From an uncultured Clostridium sp. (GTDB taxonomy: Bacteria; Bacillota; Clostridia; Clostridiales; Clostridiaceae): DNA of 64,000 nucleotides. Both the position numbers and the translations under genes were made by a program. The stretch spans positions 1-64,000 of the forward strand of contig NZ_CAMQZG010000002.1 of assembly GCF_947039605.1 (NCBI RefSeq). The letters are read 5' to 3'. Within the stretch, counting starts at the first letter, position 1, and each line of letters opens with the position of its first letter. The notes under the pieces were generated by a model, which saw nothing but the letters and a program-made list of their open reading frames with translations, did not search any database and was not told the DNA's origin. Shown here piece after piece: positions 1-10,205 of this stretch.

Positions 1-49
1 AAATCTGTCGTCGTAGACTTCGAAGGTTCGAATCCTTCTCCCACTACCA
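1..49 (+). tRNA. tRNA-Tyr, 3' part only (truncated by window edge)
   Basis: Identical to bases 198-246 of the complete tRNA-Tyr downstream; ends in CCA. Confidence 0.9.
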
Positions 50-70
50 TTTTTTAAAAAATAAAGAATA

Positions 71-156
71 GGTCCAAAATTAAACAATATGTTGATAGGC
101 AGAACAGCTAATTTGCAATCAGCAGGTTATTGGTTCAAGTCCGATTATTAGCTCCA
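71..156 (+). tRNA. Degenerate tRNA-Cys-like sequence (GCA anticodon, U73, CCA)
   Basis: T-arm attgg-ttcaagt-ccgat followed by 7 nt, T discriminator and CCA; tttgcaa anticodon-loop-like sequence; acceptor, D and anticodon stems do not pair canonically. Confidence 0.45.
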
Positions 157-161
157 TATAG

Positions 162-246
162 GGTGGGGTTCCCGAGTGGCCAAAGGGAACAGACTGTAAA
201 TCTGTCGTCGTAGACTTCGAAGGTTCGAATCCTTCTCCCACTACCA
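162..246 (+). tRNA. tRNA-Tyr (GTA)
   Basis: Type II tRNA with ggtgggg/tcccact acceptor, actGTAaat anticodon loop, T-arm gaagg-ttcgaat-ccttc, encoded CCA. Confidence 0.95.
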
Positions 247-336
247 TGTGTAGATACTAAATTTTAGTATCTACACTTTTTTAAAGAAATATATTTAAAC
301 AAATTATGAACATAAATTAGAATTAAATAAATAAAA

Positions 337-445
337 CTCTTATCAAGAGAGGTGGAGGGATAGGGCCCGATGAAACCCGGCAACCAGTTAGTAATAACAT
401 GGTGCCAATTCCTGCAAAATATCTATATATTTTGCGAGATAAGAG
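337..445 (+). promoter_or_regulatory. SAM-I (S-box) riboswitch upstream of metK
   Basis: P1 ctcttatc/gataagag; conserved 'agaggtggagggatagggcccgatgaaacccggcaacc' and 'ggtgccaattcctgc'. Confidence 0.97.
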
Positions 446-465
446 GAGATTATTTTTGTGATACA

Positions 466-500
466 GAAAGTCTCTTCTTGATTGAAGAGGCTTTATTTTT
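466..500 (+). terminator. Intrinsic terminator of SAM-I expression platform
   Basis: gtctcttc-ttgatt-gaagaggc stem followed by ttattttttt. Confidence 0.85.
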
Positions 501-565
501 TTAATATAAATCAAACAAAATAAATAAAATGTAACAAAAGAGAGGAGGCAGTTATCTACAAAAGA

Positions 566-1759
566 GTGGATAACGCAAATATTATGAGAAGATTATTTAC
601 ATCAGAATCAGTAACAGAAGGACACCCAGATAAAATGTGTGACCAAATTTCAGATGCAGTATTAGACGCAATTATGGCTCAAGATCCAGAGGCTAGAGTT
701 GCTTGTGAAACTGCAGTAACAACAGGTCTTGTAGTAGTTATGGGAGAAATCACAACAAACTGTTATGTTGATATTCCTAAAGTTGTTAGAGCTAAAGTCA
801 AAGAAATTGGATATGATAGAGCTAAATTTGGATTTGACTGCGAAACTTGTTCAGTAATGACAACTATCGATGAGCAATCAAGAGATATAGCTATGGGAGT
901 TGACGAAGCTTTAGAATCAAGAGAAGGACAAAAAGATGATGTTGAAGCTGTAGGAGCTGGAGATCAAGGAATGATGTTCGGATTCGCTACAAACGAAACT
1001 GAAGAGTTCATGCCTGCACCAATAGCTATGGCTCACAGATTAGCAAGAAAATTATCAGAAGTTAGAAAAAATGGTACACTTGCATACTTAAGACCAGATG
1101 GTAAAACTCAGGTTACAGTTGAGTATGAAGATAACAAGCCAGTTAGAATAGATACAATAGTAATTTCAACACAACACGGAGAAGAAGTTACTTTAGAGCA
1201 AATACAAGCAGATATTAAAAAATATGTAATAGAAGCTGAAATGCCAGCTGAATTATTAGATGAAAACACAAGATACTTCATAAACCCAACAGGTAGATTT
1301 GTTATTGGAGGACCTCAAGGAGATTCAGGTCTTACAGGAAGAAAAATTATTGTTGACACATACGGCGGATACGGAAGACACGGTGGTGGAGCTTTCTCAG
1401 GAAAAGACTGCACTAAAGTTGATAGATCAGCTGCATATGCTGCTAGATGGGTAGCTAAAAACTTAGTTGCTGCTGGTGTTGCAGATAAACTTGAAATTCA
1501 AGTAGCTTACGCTATCGGTGTTGCTAAACCAGTTTCAATAGTAGTAGATACTTTTGGAACAGGAAAAATAGCAGATGCTAAAATAGTTGAAATAATCAAC
1601 TCAGTATTCGATTTAAGACCTGGTGCTATCATCAGAGACTTAGACCTAAGAAGACCTATATATGCACAAACAGCTGCTTATGGTCACTTCGGTAGAACTG
1701 ATATTGAACTTCCATGGGAAAACTTAAATAAAGTTGAAGAAATCAAAAAATTCCTTTAA
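566..1759 (+). CDS. metK: S-adenosylmethionine synthase
   Basis: [51 protein letters not shown]; downstream of SAM-I riboswitch. GTG start at 566 or ATG at 584. Confidence 0.98.
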   Translation: MDNANIMRRLFTSESVTEGHPDKMCDQISDAVLDAIMAQDPEARVACETAVTTGLVVVMGEITTNCYVDIPKVVRAKVKEIGYDRAKFGFDCETCSVMTTIDEQSRDIAMGVDEALESREGQKDDVEAVGAGDQGMMFGFATNETEEFMPAPIAMAHRLARKLSEVRKNGTLAYLRPDGKTQVTVEYEDNKPVRIDTIVISTQHGEEVTLEQIQADIKKYVIEAEMPAELLDENTRYFINPTGRFVIGGPQGDSGLTGRKIIVDTYGGYGRHGGGAFSGKDCTKVDRSAAYAARWVAKNLVAAGVADKLEIQVAYAIGVAKPVSIVVDTFGTGKIADAKIVEIINSVFDLRPGAIIRDLDLRRPIYAQTAAYGHFGRTDIELPWENLNKVEEIKKFL

Positions 1760-1772
1760 TTTTAATTGTATA

Positions 1773-1810
1773 AAAAGAGCAAACTAGAAATTCTAGTTTG
1801 CTCTTTTTTT
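1773..1810 (+). terminator. metK terminator
   Basis: agagcaaactagaa-ttctagtttgctct inverted repeat plus T run. Confidence 0.9.
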
Positions 1811-1895
1811 ATAAATAATAAAGCAATATTTGTAATTTGAGTTATTTATTTATATAATATAGTTAATAAATATTAATTAATTTTTATTAACTATA

Positions 1896-2336
1896 TTGGA
1901 GGATGAAATGAGTATTAAGGAAAATTTAGAAAATATATTTTTAAATACTGCTCTTGTAGAGTATAAAGAGAGTAGAAATAGAAAATCGAAGATGGCAGAT
2001 ATAAATAATATTTCATATATATATTTATGTGTTATTTATAAAGAACTTCAGACTACAGTTTCAAAAATAGCAAGTGAATTACAAGTATCAAAACCATATG
2101 TAACTAATCAAATTAACATTTTAGTTAAAAAGGGTTTAGTACATAAGATTCAGTCTAAGCTAGATAAAAGAGTGTATTTTTTAGAAGTTGATACCGAAGT
2201 TAAAGATTATTTTGATGAGGGAGAAGTTGAATTAAATGATTTAATTCAAGGAATAGAAAAAGAATTTTCAAAAGAAAAAATAGAAGCCTTTGATGAAATA
2301 TTAGAGTTTATAAATAACAATATTTCATTGAAATAA
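1896..2336 (+). CDS. MarR-family transcriptional regulator
   Basis: Winged-helix pattern TTVSKIASELQVSKPYVTNQINILVKKGLVHKIQSKLDKRVYFLEV; directly upstream of MATE exporter. Confidence 0.8.
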   Translation: MEDEMSIKENLENIFLNTALVEYKESRNRKSKMADINNISYIYLCVIYKELQTTVSKIASELQVSKPYVTNQINILVKKGLVHKIQSKLDKRVYFLEVDTEVKDYFDEGEVELNDLIQGIEKEFSKEKIEAFDEILEFINNNISLK

Positions 2337-2358
2337 GGTGAATTTTTAAGGGGGGAAA

Positions 2359-3759
2359 ATGAGTAAAATTGATTTAGGCAAAGATAAAATTAGTAAATTA
2401 TTTTTAAATTATGCAATTCCGGGTGCGATAGGTATGATAGTCATGTCAATATATATGATTATTGATGGGATTTTTGTAGGGAACTTTGTAGGACCAGAAG
2501 CATTAGCGGCTATAAATTTAGCGTTTCCTATATTTATGATATTTATAGGTGTACTTGATATGATAGGAATTGGAGGCTCTATATTTACATCAATCAAACT
2601 TGGGGAAGGAAATTTAAAGAAGGCGAAAGAAACATTTAGTTTTACTCTTTTTATAAATTTAGCTATAGGGTGTATAATATTTTTCCTTATTTTTATATTA
2701 GCAGAACCAATGTTAAATTTGGTAGGTGCTAAAGGAGATTTGTTAACTTTAGCTGTTCAGTATATAAGAGTTTTTTGTTTATTTGGGCCACTTATGATGC
2801 TTTTTTATATGTTAGATAGTTTTGTTAGAATTGATGGAAGTCCGAGGTTAAGTATGATACTTGGAATTATTTCATCTATTTTAAATATTATTTTAGATTA
2901 TATATTTATAGTAGTTTTAGGCTATGGATTAATAGGAGCAGCAGTTGCAACGGGTATAAGTGCATCACTTGCGGGAATTTTAGCTTTAGGATATTTCTTT
3001 ACTAAGAAATCTAAATTAAAAGTAGTAAAACCGGTGGGGGATTTTAAGTTATTTAAAGAAATGGCTTACAATGGGTCATCTGAGTTTTTAGGACAAATAT
3101 CAAATTCAATTGCAAATATTGCAATTAACTTTGTTATTCTAAGACAACTTGGAACTCTTGGAATTACAGCTATTAGTATTATTATGTATATAAATTCAAT
3201 TGTAACGGGATTAACTTTTGGACTTGCAGATTCTATTTCTGGAATTGTAAGTTTCAATCTTGGAGCAAGACAAATTAAACGAGTGAAGGAAGTACTTAAA
3301 TTTGCATATATAACAGCATTTGTTCTTGGAGTAAGTGCGTATATTTTAGTTGTATTAAATCAAGATTTTTTAATTTCTATATTTATAGATAATGCATCTA
3401 TAGAGTTATATAATTTAACAGCTTCGGCTAGTAAGATAATGTTTATATCTTATTTTTTTCTATGGTTTAATATGGTTTCCACATCATATTTTACAGCAAT
3501 AAAGAATGCAAAAGTTTCAATAATAATTGCAGTTAGTAGAAGTCTTATTTTTATTTTGATAGGACTTATAGTATTTCCATATATCATGCCTAATAGGGGC
3601 ATATGGCTAGTAATTCCTTTTGCAGAATTTTGCACTTTATTTGTTTCATTATATCATTTGAAAAAATCTGATTTAGAAAAGATTAGTGAGAGGCTAGATA
3701 AAGAAAATGAATTAGAACACAAGTGTAAACAAGATATAATTGATGAAGGTATTATATAG
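2359..3759 (+). CDS. MATE family efflux transporter
   Basis: IPGAIGMIVMSIYMIIDGIFVGNFVGPEALAAINLAFP; polytopic, two MATE halves. Confidence 0.92.
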   Translation: MSKIDLGKDKISKLFLNYAIPGAIGMIVMSIYMIIDGIFVGNFVGPEALAAINLAFPIFMIFIGVLDMIGIGGSIFTSIKLGEGNLKKAKETFSFTLFINLAIGCIIFFLIFILAEPMLNLVGAKGDLLTLAVQYIRVFCLFGPLMMLFYMLDSFVRIDGSPRLSMILGIISSILNIILDYIFIVVLGYGLIGAAVATGISASLAGILALGYFFTKKSKLKVVKPVGDFKLFKEMAYNGSSEFLGQISNSIANIAINFVILRQLGTLGITAISIIMYINSIVTGLTFGLADSISGIVSFNLGARQIKRVKEVLKFAYITAFVLGVSAYILVVLNQDFLISIFIDNASIELYNLTASASKIMFISYFFLWFNMVSTSYFTAIKNAKVSIIIAVSRSLIFILIGLIVFPYIMPNRGIWLVIPFAEFCTLFVSLYHLKKSDLEKISERLDKENELEHKCKQDIIDEGII

Positions 3760-3760
3760 A

Positions 3761-3796
3761 AAAAGGAGTATGAGATATGTCTCATACTCCTTTTTT
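3761..3796. terminator. Bidirectional terminator between MATE gene and nagA
   Basis: aaaaaggagtatgaga-tatg-tctcatactcctttttt. Confidence 0.85.
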
Positions 3797-3800
3797 AGTA

Positions 3801-4937
3801 TTAGTTTTGGTGTACTAAGTTACCATTTACAAATACTTTTTTGATATTTATATTTTTATCAAATAGTAATAAATCAGCATCAAAGCCTTCTTTGATTTGA
3901 CCTTTTCTATCTTCAACTTTACAAAGTTTAGCTGGGTTATATGCAGCCATTCTTACAACTTCGTTTAATGGATATTCTGTATTTTCAAATACATTTCTTA
4001 CAGCATTATCAAGTGTTAATACTGAACCAGCAAGTGCACCATTTAAAAGTCTAGCAGCACCATCGGCAACTATAACATCTTGTCCACCAAGGCTATATTT
4101 TCCATCAGGCATACAACAAGCCATCATTGCATCTGTTACAAGTAACATTTTATCTGTACCTTTATTTTTATAAGCCACTCTAAGACTTGGATAAGCTATA
4201 TGAATCCCATCTGAAATAGTTTCAGTAGTGATGTTTGAGTCAAATATAGCTCCTACAGCTCCTGGTGCTCTGTGTGTGAATCCTGACATAGCATTGAATA
4301 AGTGTGTAGCATGTGAGCATCCACATTTAATTCCTTCCATAGTTTGCTCATAAGTAGCTTTTGTATGACCTATTGATGCAACTATTCCTTTACTTGCAAG
4401 ATATTTGATAAGCTCTGAAGCTCCCTCAATTTCTGGTGCTATAGTTAATGACACAACTGCATCTTCATAATCTCCAACAATTTTGTGGAAGTTTTCCACT
4501 GATGGTGTGATTAAGAAGTTTGGATTTTGAGCGCCTATAGCTGATAAGCTTAAGAAAGGTCCTTCAAGATGTGCTCCAAGAACATTAGCTCCATCAGTTC
4601 CATTTTCTTTAGCTTGTTTGATGACACTCATTGATTGAACAATAGAGTCAGCACCCATAGTCATTGTTGTAGGTGTGAATGAAGTAGTTCCTCTAGTAAC
4701 GATAACTTTAGCAATTTCATTAATTGCCTCAAAAGTACCATCCATAGTATCATGACCACCAGCACCATGTATGTGAACATCTATAAATCCAGGTGAAAGG
4801 TATAAACCCTCTGCATCTATAATATTTTCTTCTGTTGAGTTAACAGGATTTATTTGTGCTATTTTTCCATCCTTAACAAGAACAGACCCTTTTTCTACTT
4901 TATCTAAATAAATAATATTACAATTTTTAATTAACAT
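3801..4937 (-). CDS. nagA: N-acetylglucosamine-6-phosphate deacetylase
   Basis: PGFIDVHIHGAGGHDTMDGT, HLEGPFLS, GHTKATYEQ, LVTDAMMA motifs. Confidence 0.96.
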   Translation of the reverse strand: MLIKNCNIIYLDKVEKGSVLVKDGKIAQINPVNSTEENIIDAEGLYLSPGFIDVHIHGAGGHDTMDGTFEAINEIAKVIVTRGTTSFTPTTMTMGADSIVQSMSVIKQAKENGTDGANVLGAHLEGPFLSLSAIGAQNPNFLITPSVENFHKIVGDYEDAVVSLTIAPEIEGASELIKYLASKGIVASIGHTKATYEQTMEGIKCGCSHATHLFNAMSGFTHRAPGAVGAIFDSNITTETISDGIHIAYPSLRVAYKNKGTDKMLLVTDAMMACCMPDGKYSLGGQDVIVADGAARLLNGALAGSVLTLDNAVRNVFENTEYPLNEVVRMAAYNPAKLCKVEDRKGQIKEGFDADLLLFDKNINIKKVFVNGNLVHQN

Positions 4938-5078
4938 ATCTAAAACGCCTCCTTACTATATAAATATATATTAAGGCATTTTGATAATAGAAGTCAATTA
5001 TCAATGTTCATAGAAATGATTTAAAAAAATAAAATATGATATAATTATAGTAATAAAATTTATTTTTAGGAGTTAAAA

Positions 5079-7340
5079 ATGGAAGAATTAAAAGGAATCG
5101 TTGAAAGTATAGTATTTAAGAGTGAAGATACAGGATATACAGTTTTAAAGTTTAGAGAAGGAACACAAGTACATACAGCAGTTGGCTCAGTACCACATAT
5201 AAAAGAAGGGCAAAATTTGAACTTACAAGGAAACTGGGCTGCTCATGCTCAGTTTGGTAGACAATTTAAAATAGAAGAGTGTATGGAAATTCTGCCAACA
5301 TCAAAAGAGGGAATAGAAAGATATTTAGCATCAGGGGTCATACATGGAATAGGACCTGTTACTGCAAAAAAAATAATATCAAAGTTTGGGGAGAAAACAT
5401 TAGAGATTCTTGATAATGACATACAAAAACTTAAAATGGTTGAGGGTATAGGTAAAAAAAAGCTAGAAATAATTATTGAATCATATAATGAACAGAAAGA
5501 GCTTAAAAATATATCTATATTCTTCCAAGAACATGGCATTAGTATGAATCAGACTCTTAAAATTTATAAAAAGTACGGTAATATAGCTATTGATGTTGTT
5601 AAAGAGAATCCATATATACTTTGTGATGAGATTTCTGGAATTGGATTTAGGACAGCAGATAAAATAGCACAATCAATAGGAATAAAGGAAACATCAGCAT
5701 TTAGAATTCAGAGTGGATTAAAATATTTGATTAATAATTTTTGTGGAGCTGGAAATACATATATGCCAAAAGAAGAACTTATTAAAGATGCAGTTGAAAC
5801 ATTAAATGTTGAGAAGAAAATTATAGAAGAGAATATAGTGAATGCAAGTTTGGATAATAAAATAAGAGTTGAAATGCTTGAAGAACATGAGGGTGTATTT
5901 ACAATACCACATTATTATAGTGAACTTGGAATAACTAATAAAATATTAACACTTGCTATATCTAATTTTCAAAATATAAATGTTGATATTGAAGATTTAG
6001 TTTCAAGATTTGAGCAGTTTAATAAAATTACATTTGCACCATCACAAAGAGAAGCCATTTTAGGAGCTTTTAATAACGGGATAGAGATTATCACAGGAGG
6101 CCCAGGAACAGGTAAGACAACTATAATTAAAGCGATTATAGACATATTTGAGCAATGCAAGATGAAAGTTGTTCTTGCAGCTCCAACAGGTAGAGCAGCT
6201 AAAAGAATGTCAGAGTCAACAGGTAGAGAGGCAAAAACTATCCATAGACTTTTGGATATGGTAGTCGCTGATACTGAGGAAGAGAAAGTATTCCAAAAAA
6301 TTGATTCAGAGCCCATAGATGCAGATGTTGTTATTGTTGATGAGGCATCTATGATTGATGTATCGCTTATGAATAATTTACTTAAATCTATTAAGGTTGG
6401 AACAAGACTTATAATAGTTGGAGATATAGACCAACTTCCATCAGTTGGGCCAGGAAATGTTTTAAGTGACCTTATAGAAAGTAACTTTACAAAAGTAGTA
6501 AGACTTGGTGAAATTTTTAGACAGGGCAAAGAAAGTATGATAGTTGTTAATGCCCATAAAATTAATAAGGGAGAGATGCCTTTATTAAATGAAAAGGGAA
6601 AAGATTTTTTCTTTGTTAGAGAAGAGATGCAAGATAGAATGGTTAATACTATTGTAGACCTTGTTAATAGAAGACTTCCTAAATTCAATGATACTTGGGA
6701 TAAATATAAGGATATACAAATACTCTCACCTATGAAAAAAGGTAATCTTGGTGTCATGAATTTAAACCAAGAACTTCAAAAAGTTTTAAATGAAAAAAAA
6801 CCATACAAGCAGGAAAAAACTTTTAGAGATATCACTTTTAGAGAAGGTGATAAAGTTATGCAAATTAAAAATAATTATAATTTAAAATGGACTAGAATTA
6901 ATGGATTTGGTGATAATGAAGGTGAAGGTGTCTTTAATGGAGATATGGGATTTATTGATTCGATAGATAATGAGGGAAAGACTCTTGCTATTATATTTGA
7001 TGATGAAAGAAGAGTTGTTTATGATTTTACATTTTTAGATGAGTTAGAACTTGCATATGCTATTACTATTCATAAAAGTCAGGGGAGTGAGTTCCCTGTG
7101 GTTATTATACCTGTTTATATGGGCGCACCGTTTCTTATGAATAGAAATTTACTCTATACAGGTATTACTAGGGCTAAGCAGATGGTTGTGGTTGTAGGGG
7201 TTCCTAGAGCTTTAAAATTCATGGTAGATAATACTAGAAGTATGGATAGACATTCATCACTTAAATGGAGAATTAAAGAAATTATTGGAAATGATGCATT
7301 TGAAAGTTTAGTAAAAGTTGAAGATGTAAAAGAAGAATAG
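5079..7340 (+). CDS. recD2: RecD2-type ATP-dependent DNA helicase
   Basis: ITGGPGTGKTTIIKAI (Walker A), VVIVDEASMID, AITIHKSQGSEFPVVIIP, GITRAKQMVVVVG; N-terminal OB/HhH region. Confidence 0.95.
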   Translation: MEELKGIVESIVFKSEDTGYTVLKFREGTQVHTAVGSVPHIKEGQNLNLQGNWAAHAQFGRQFKIEECMEILPTSKEGIERYLASGVIHGIGPVTAKKIISKFGEKTLEILDNDIQKLKMVEGIGKKKLEIIIESYNEQKELKNISIFFQEHGISMNQTLKIYKKYGNIAIDVVKENPYILCDEISGIGFRTADKIAQSIGIKETSAFRIQSGLKYLINNFCGAGNTYMPKEELIKDAVETLNVEKKIIEENIVNASLDNKIRVEMLEEHEGVFTIPHYYSELGITNKILTLAISNFQNINVDIEDLVSRFEQFNKITFAPSQREAILGAFNNGIEIITGGPGTGKTTIIKAIIDIFEQCKMKVVLAAPTGRAAKRMSESTGREAKTIHRLLDMVVADTEEEKVFQKIDSEPIDADVVIVDEASMIDVSLMNNLLKSIKVGTRLIIVGDIDQLPSVGPGNVLSDLIESNFTKVVRLGEIFRQGKESMIVVNAHKINKGEMPLLNEKGKDFFFVREEMQDRMVNTIVDLVNRRLPKFNDTWDKYKDIQILSPMKKGNLGVMNLNQELQKVLNEKKPYKQEKTFRDITFREGDKVMQIKNNYNLKWTRINGFGDNEGEGVFNGDMGFIDSIDNEGKTLAIIFDDERRVVYDFTFLDELELAYAITIHKSQGSEFPVVIIPVYMGAPFLMNRNLLYTGITRAKQMVVVVGVPRALKFMVDNTRSMDRHSSLKWRIKEIIGNDAFESLVKVEDVKEE

Positions 7341-7355
7341 ATAGGAGGGGGAAAA

Positions 7356-8267
7356 GTGAATCAAAAAAAATATTATAAAAATATAGATCAAGGATGTATA
7401 GGAATTCAAGAAGAATTAGCTAATGATGGAAGATTTATAAATATAGTAATGGAACCTTATAAAGCACAGAAAGTAATAGAAAATATGATATCTTGGAATG
7501 ATGATAAAAGAATATTATATTTAAGTTTTAAGGCTATAGAATTAAATACTAAAACTATTTATGAAAGATTATTCTTTGATAATTTTGAAAAGATTTCAAA
7601 ATCGTATGATTTTATAATAATTGATGATATAAGCTTTTACTCTAACTATAATAAAGCAGCAATAACTGAAATTATTGATTTAGCATATAAAATGGCCGAA
7701 AAAATATTAATATTTTCAATTGATATAGTTATTGCAAAATCAGAAACATTATATATAACAACACAAGATAGAGAAACTCACTTTAAAGAACCAAGGATAA
7801 TAGTATCAAGGTTTGATTTAAGAGAAAGAATACCATATGTATTTTATACTTATCTTGAGTGGTTTTATAGTAAGGGTGAGAATGTAATTATTTATGTTCA
7901 AAAAGAGAAAGCGGAAGATGTTTATAATAAGTTTTTAGAACTTGAGAAAGAGTTTAAGGATATTGAAATTATAAATTACAGTGGAAAAAGTTCTGAACTT
8001 TACAATAGCTTAAATGATAGAAAAAATTCAGTTATAATACACAGTAATATACAAGGGCTTATAGATAATATAAAAAATACTAATGTCATAATGTACAATG
8101 ATAGTAGAAATTTTTATTCGTATAAGGAAGTTGTATTTTTATGCGGAAGATACTCTGTGCTTACAGAAAAGAAGGAACTTATATTATTAAGCAAAAAAGA
8201 AAGTGAAAATATAGATAAAGCAAAGAGAATAACTAGATTATATAATGAAATAGCTTGGAGGGATTAG
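7356..8267 (+). CDS. ComFA-related helicase-like protein lacking Walker A (degenerate)
   Basis: Between recD2 and comFC; C-terminus LCGRYSVLTEKKELILLSKKESENIDKAKRITRLYNEIA resembles ComFA tail; Walker-B-like IIIDD; no GxGKT. Confidence 0.5.
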   Translation: MNQKKYYKNIDQGCIGIQEELANDGRFINIVMEPYKAQKVIENMISWNDDKRILYLSFKAIELNTKTIYERLFFDNFEKISKSYDFIIIDDISFYSNYNKAAITEIIDLAYKMAEKILIFSIDIVIAKSETLYITTQDRETHFKEPRIIVSRFDLRERIPYVFYTYLEWFYSKGENVIIYVQKEKAEDVYNKFLELEKEFKDIEIINYSGKSSELYNSLNDRKNSVIIHSNIQGLIDNIKNTNVIMYNDSRNFYSYKEVVFLCGRYSVLTEKKELILLSKKESENIDKAKRITRLYNEIAWRD

Positions 8268-8920
8268 GAATAGTTAAATATTTATTTAATTGTCTTTTAG
8301 AAATTGTATACCCAAGGGCATATAAATGTATTTCATGTAAGATGGATATTGATGAGGATGTTTTGTGCAGTAAATGTTTAAGTCAAAGTAGCGAGGCAAA
8401 TGGAAGTTATAAAACTTTAGATATTGAAAAAATGTATAGTTGCAGGTATTATTCAGATTCTATGAGGAAGCTTATAGTTGCATATAAGTCTAAGAAAAAT
8501 TTTGAGGTAGGAGAATACTTTATAAAGATTTTAATTGATAAGATAGAAAAGGAAAAAATAGAGTTTGATTTAATAACATTTGTTCCAAGTAGCAAAGTAA
8601 CTATACGAAAAAGAGGGTTTGACCATGGTAGATATTTAGCAAAGGGGATAAGTAGCTATTTTAATAAAGAGATAATTGAAATTTTATATAAAACTGAAAA
8701 TTCAAAAGAACAGAAAAAATTAAGTGCATATGAGAGAAGAAAAAATATGGAGAGTGCATTTAAGATAATAGAAAAAAAGAGCAGTGTGGATGGAAAGAGG
8801 ATATTATTTATAGATGATATCCTAACAACTGGATATACTGTTAGCATTTGCAAGAGTATTATAGAAAAATCTTATAAAGTAGACATAATTCCCTTGACTG
8901 TTATAAAAAGTAGTATATAA
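8255..8920 (+). CDS. comFC: ComF family protein / phosphoribosyltransferase-like
   Basis: Two CxxC pairs near N-terminus; FVPSSKVTIRKRGFDHGRYLAKGIS; ILFIDDILTTGYTV PRTase motif; TTG start overlapping upstream gene. Confidence 0.93.
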   Translation: MEGLGIVKYLFNCLLEIVYPRAYKCISCKMDIDEDVLCSKCLSQSSEANGSYKTLDIEKMYSCRYYSDSMRKLIVAYKSKKNFEVGEYFIKILIDKIEKEKIEFDLITFVPSSKVTIRKRGFDHGRYLAKGISSYFNKEIIEILYKTENSKEQKKLSAYERRKNMESAFKIIEKKSSVDGKRILFIDDILTTGYTVSICKSIIEKSYKVDIIPLTVIKSSI

Positions 8921-8928
8921 TAATATGT

Positions 8929-9130
8929 GGTGCTAGGTCTGTGGTTGAAAGTCGATGCCAGTTGCAGGCGAAACGATCCACGTAAGCTAATCAAAGTATT
9001 AGTGAGCATGGTGCAGCTTAGAAGTAAGCCCTACCGAGAAAATCGAGAGGGTTAGTAGTGAGAGGTTGAATCCGGGTAGCAAAAGCTCCAGTAGGCGAGT
9101 GTGGGGTCAAAGATCAGGTCAGCTAGCACC
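8929..9130 (+). ncRNA. raiA-type structured RNA upstream of hpf
   Basis: GC-rich block in AT-rich intergenic; terminal helix ggtgctag(8929-)/ctagcacc(-9130); followed by own terminator; location upstream of raiA/hpf is the defining context of the raiA motif. Confidence 0.82.
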
Positions 9131-9137
9131 TTTATAA

Positions 9138-9171
9138 AACTGTTAGAATTTATTCTAATGGTTATTTTTTT
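9138..9171 (+). terminator. Terminator of raiA-type RNA
   Basis: aactgttagaat/attctaatggtt stem (2 G-U) then attttttt. Confidence 0.85.
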
Positions 9172-9408
9172 ATACTTTTTTGAAAAAACCCTACATTCTA
9201 CTCTACTACGAAAATGTTTACATGTCAAACTTCAAAAAAATGTAAAAAACATAGAGAAGTGAAGATAAAGTAGATTTTCTTAGTGAATTTGATATAAGTA
9301 CGTTCTTTTTTGGACTTTGAAATTAAACAATGAAAAGAGTAGAATAAAGACATAATAACAATTAAATTAATTACTTAGTTTAACTGTTCGTCGAAAGGGG
9401 CTGAGCAT

Positions 9409-9942
9409 ATGAAAGTGAAAATTCATGCAAGAAATATTAAATTAACAGAGGCTTTAAAAGAAACAGTAGAAAAGAAAGTGTTAAAACTTGAGAAATACTT
9501 TATTGAAGATGTAGAAGCAAAGGTAACTTTAAGTGTTCAGAAAAACAGACACATAGTGGAAGTTTTAATCCCGTTCAATGGTATATGCATAAGAGCAGAG
9601 GAATCTACTGATGATATGTACAAGGGAATAGACTTAGTTGAAGAGAAATTAGAAAGACAAATTGTTAAGCATAAAACTAAACTTAAAAGAGATGAGTATA
9701 GCTCAGTAAGATATCCAGTTATAGAACATGAGAAATTTGCAGTTCAAGAAGAGGAAGATAAAATCGTTAAAGTTAAAAGATTTGATTTAAAACCTATGAA
9801 TGCGGAAGAGGCAGTACTTCAAATGGATCTTATAGGACACAACTTCTTTGTTTATAGAGATGGAGAAACAAATGAAACAAAGGTAGTTTATAAAAGAAAA
9901 GATGGACATTATGGTTTAATTGAACCAGATGACTATAATTAA
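9409..9942 (+). CDS. hpf: Ribosome hibernation promoting factor, long form
   Basis: MKVKIHARNIKLTEALKETVEKKVLKLEKYF; C-terminal domain VKVKRFDLKPMNAEEAVLQMDLIGHNFFVYRD. Confidence 0.97.
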   Translation: MKVKIHARNIKLTEALKETVEKKVLKLEKYFIEDVEAKVTLSVQKNRHIVEVLIPFNGICIRAEESTDDMYKGIDLVEEKLERQIVKHKTKLKRDEYSSVRYPVIEHEKFAVQEEEDKIVKVKRFDLKPMNAEEAVLQMDLIGHNFFVYRDGETNETKVVYKRKDGHYGLIEPDDYN

Positions 9943-10076
9943 AAAGAATAATTAAGTGTATATATAGATAGGAAGTAGTAGTAAAGAAATTTTACTACTA
10001 CTTTTTTATGTTATGAATACTAACAAATGGACTTGTAAGTTTTTCAATAAAATGGTATATTGAATTAAAAAATTCA

Positions 10077-10146
10077 AGTTCGTATATGCTCAATTTGTAA
10101 TGGTTTGAGTGTTTCTACAGGGAGCCAAAATCCCTACTACGAATGT
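10077..10146 (+). promoter_or_regulatory. Purine (guanine-type) riboswitch upstream of xpt
   Basis: gttcgtatat...ggtttgagtgtttctacagggagccaaaatccctactacgaat; C at the specificity position (ctaCtacg). Confidence 0.93.
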
Positions 10147-10205
10147 ATAGAGTTTCTATATATTCCTATTATATTGAATTTGATAAAGCATTTAGGGGGA
10201 TACAT

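Noticed and set aside
5969-6757. 262-aa ORF antisense to recD2
   Set aside because: Lies fully opposite a strongly supported recD2 coding region; Ser/Leu/Ile-rich antisense artefact with no recognisable domain.
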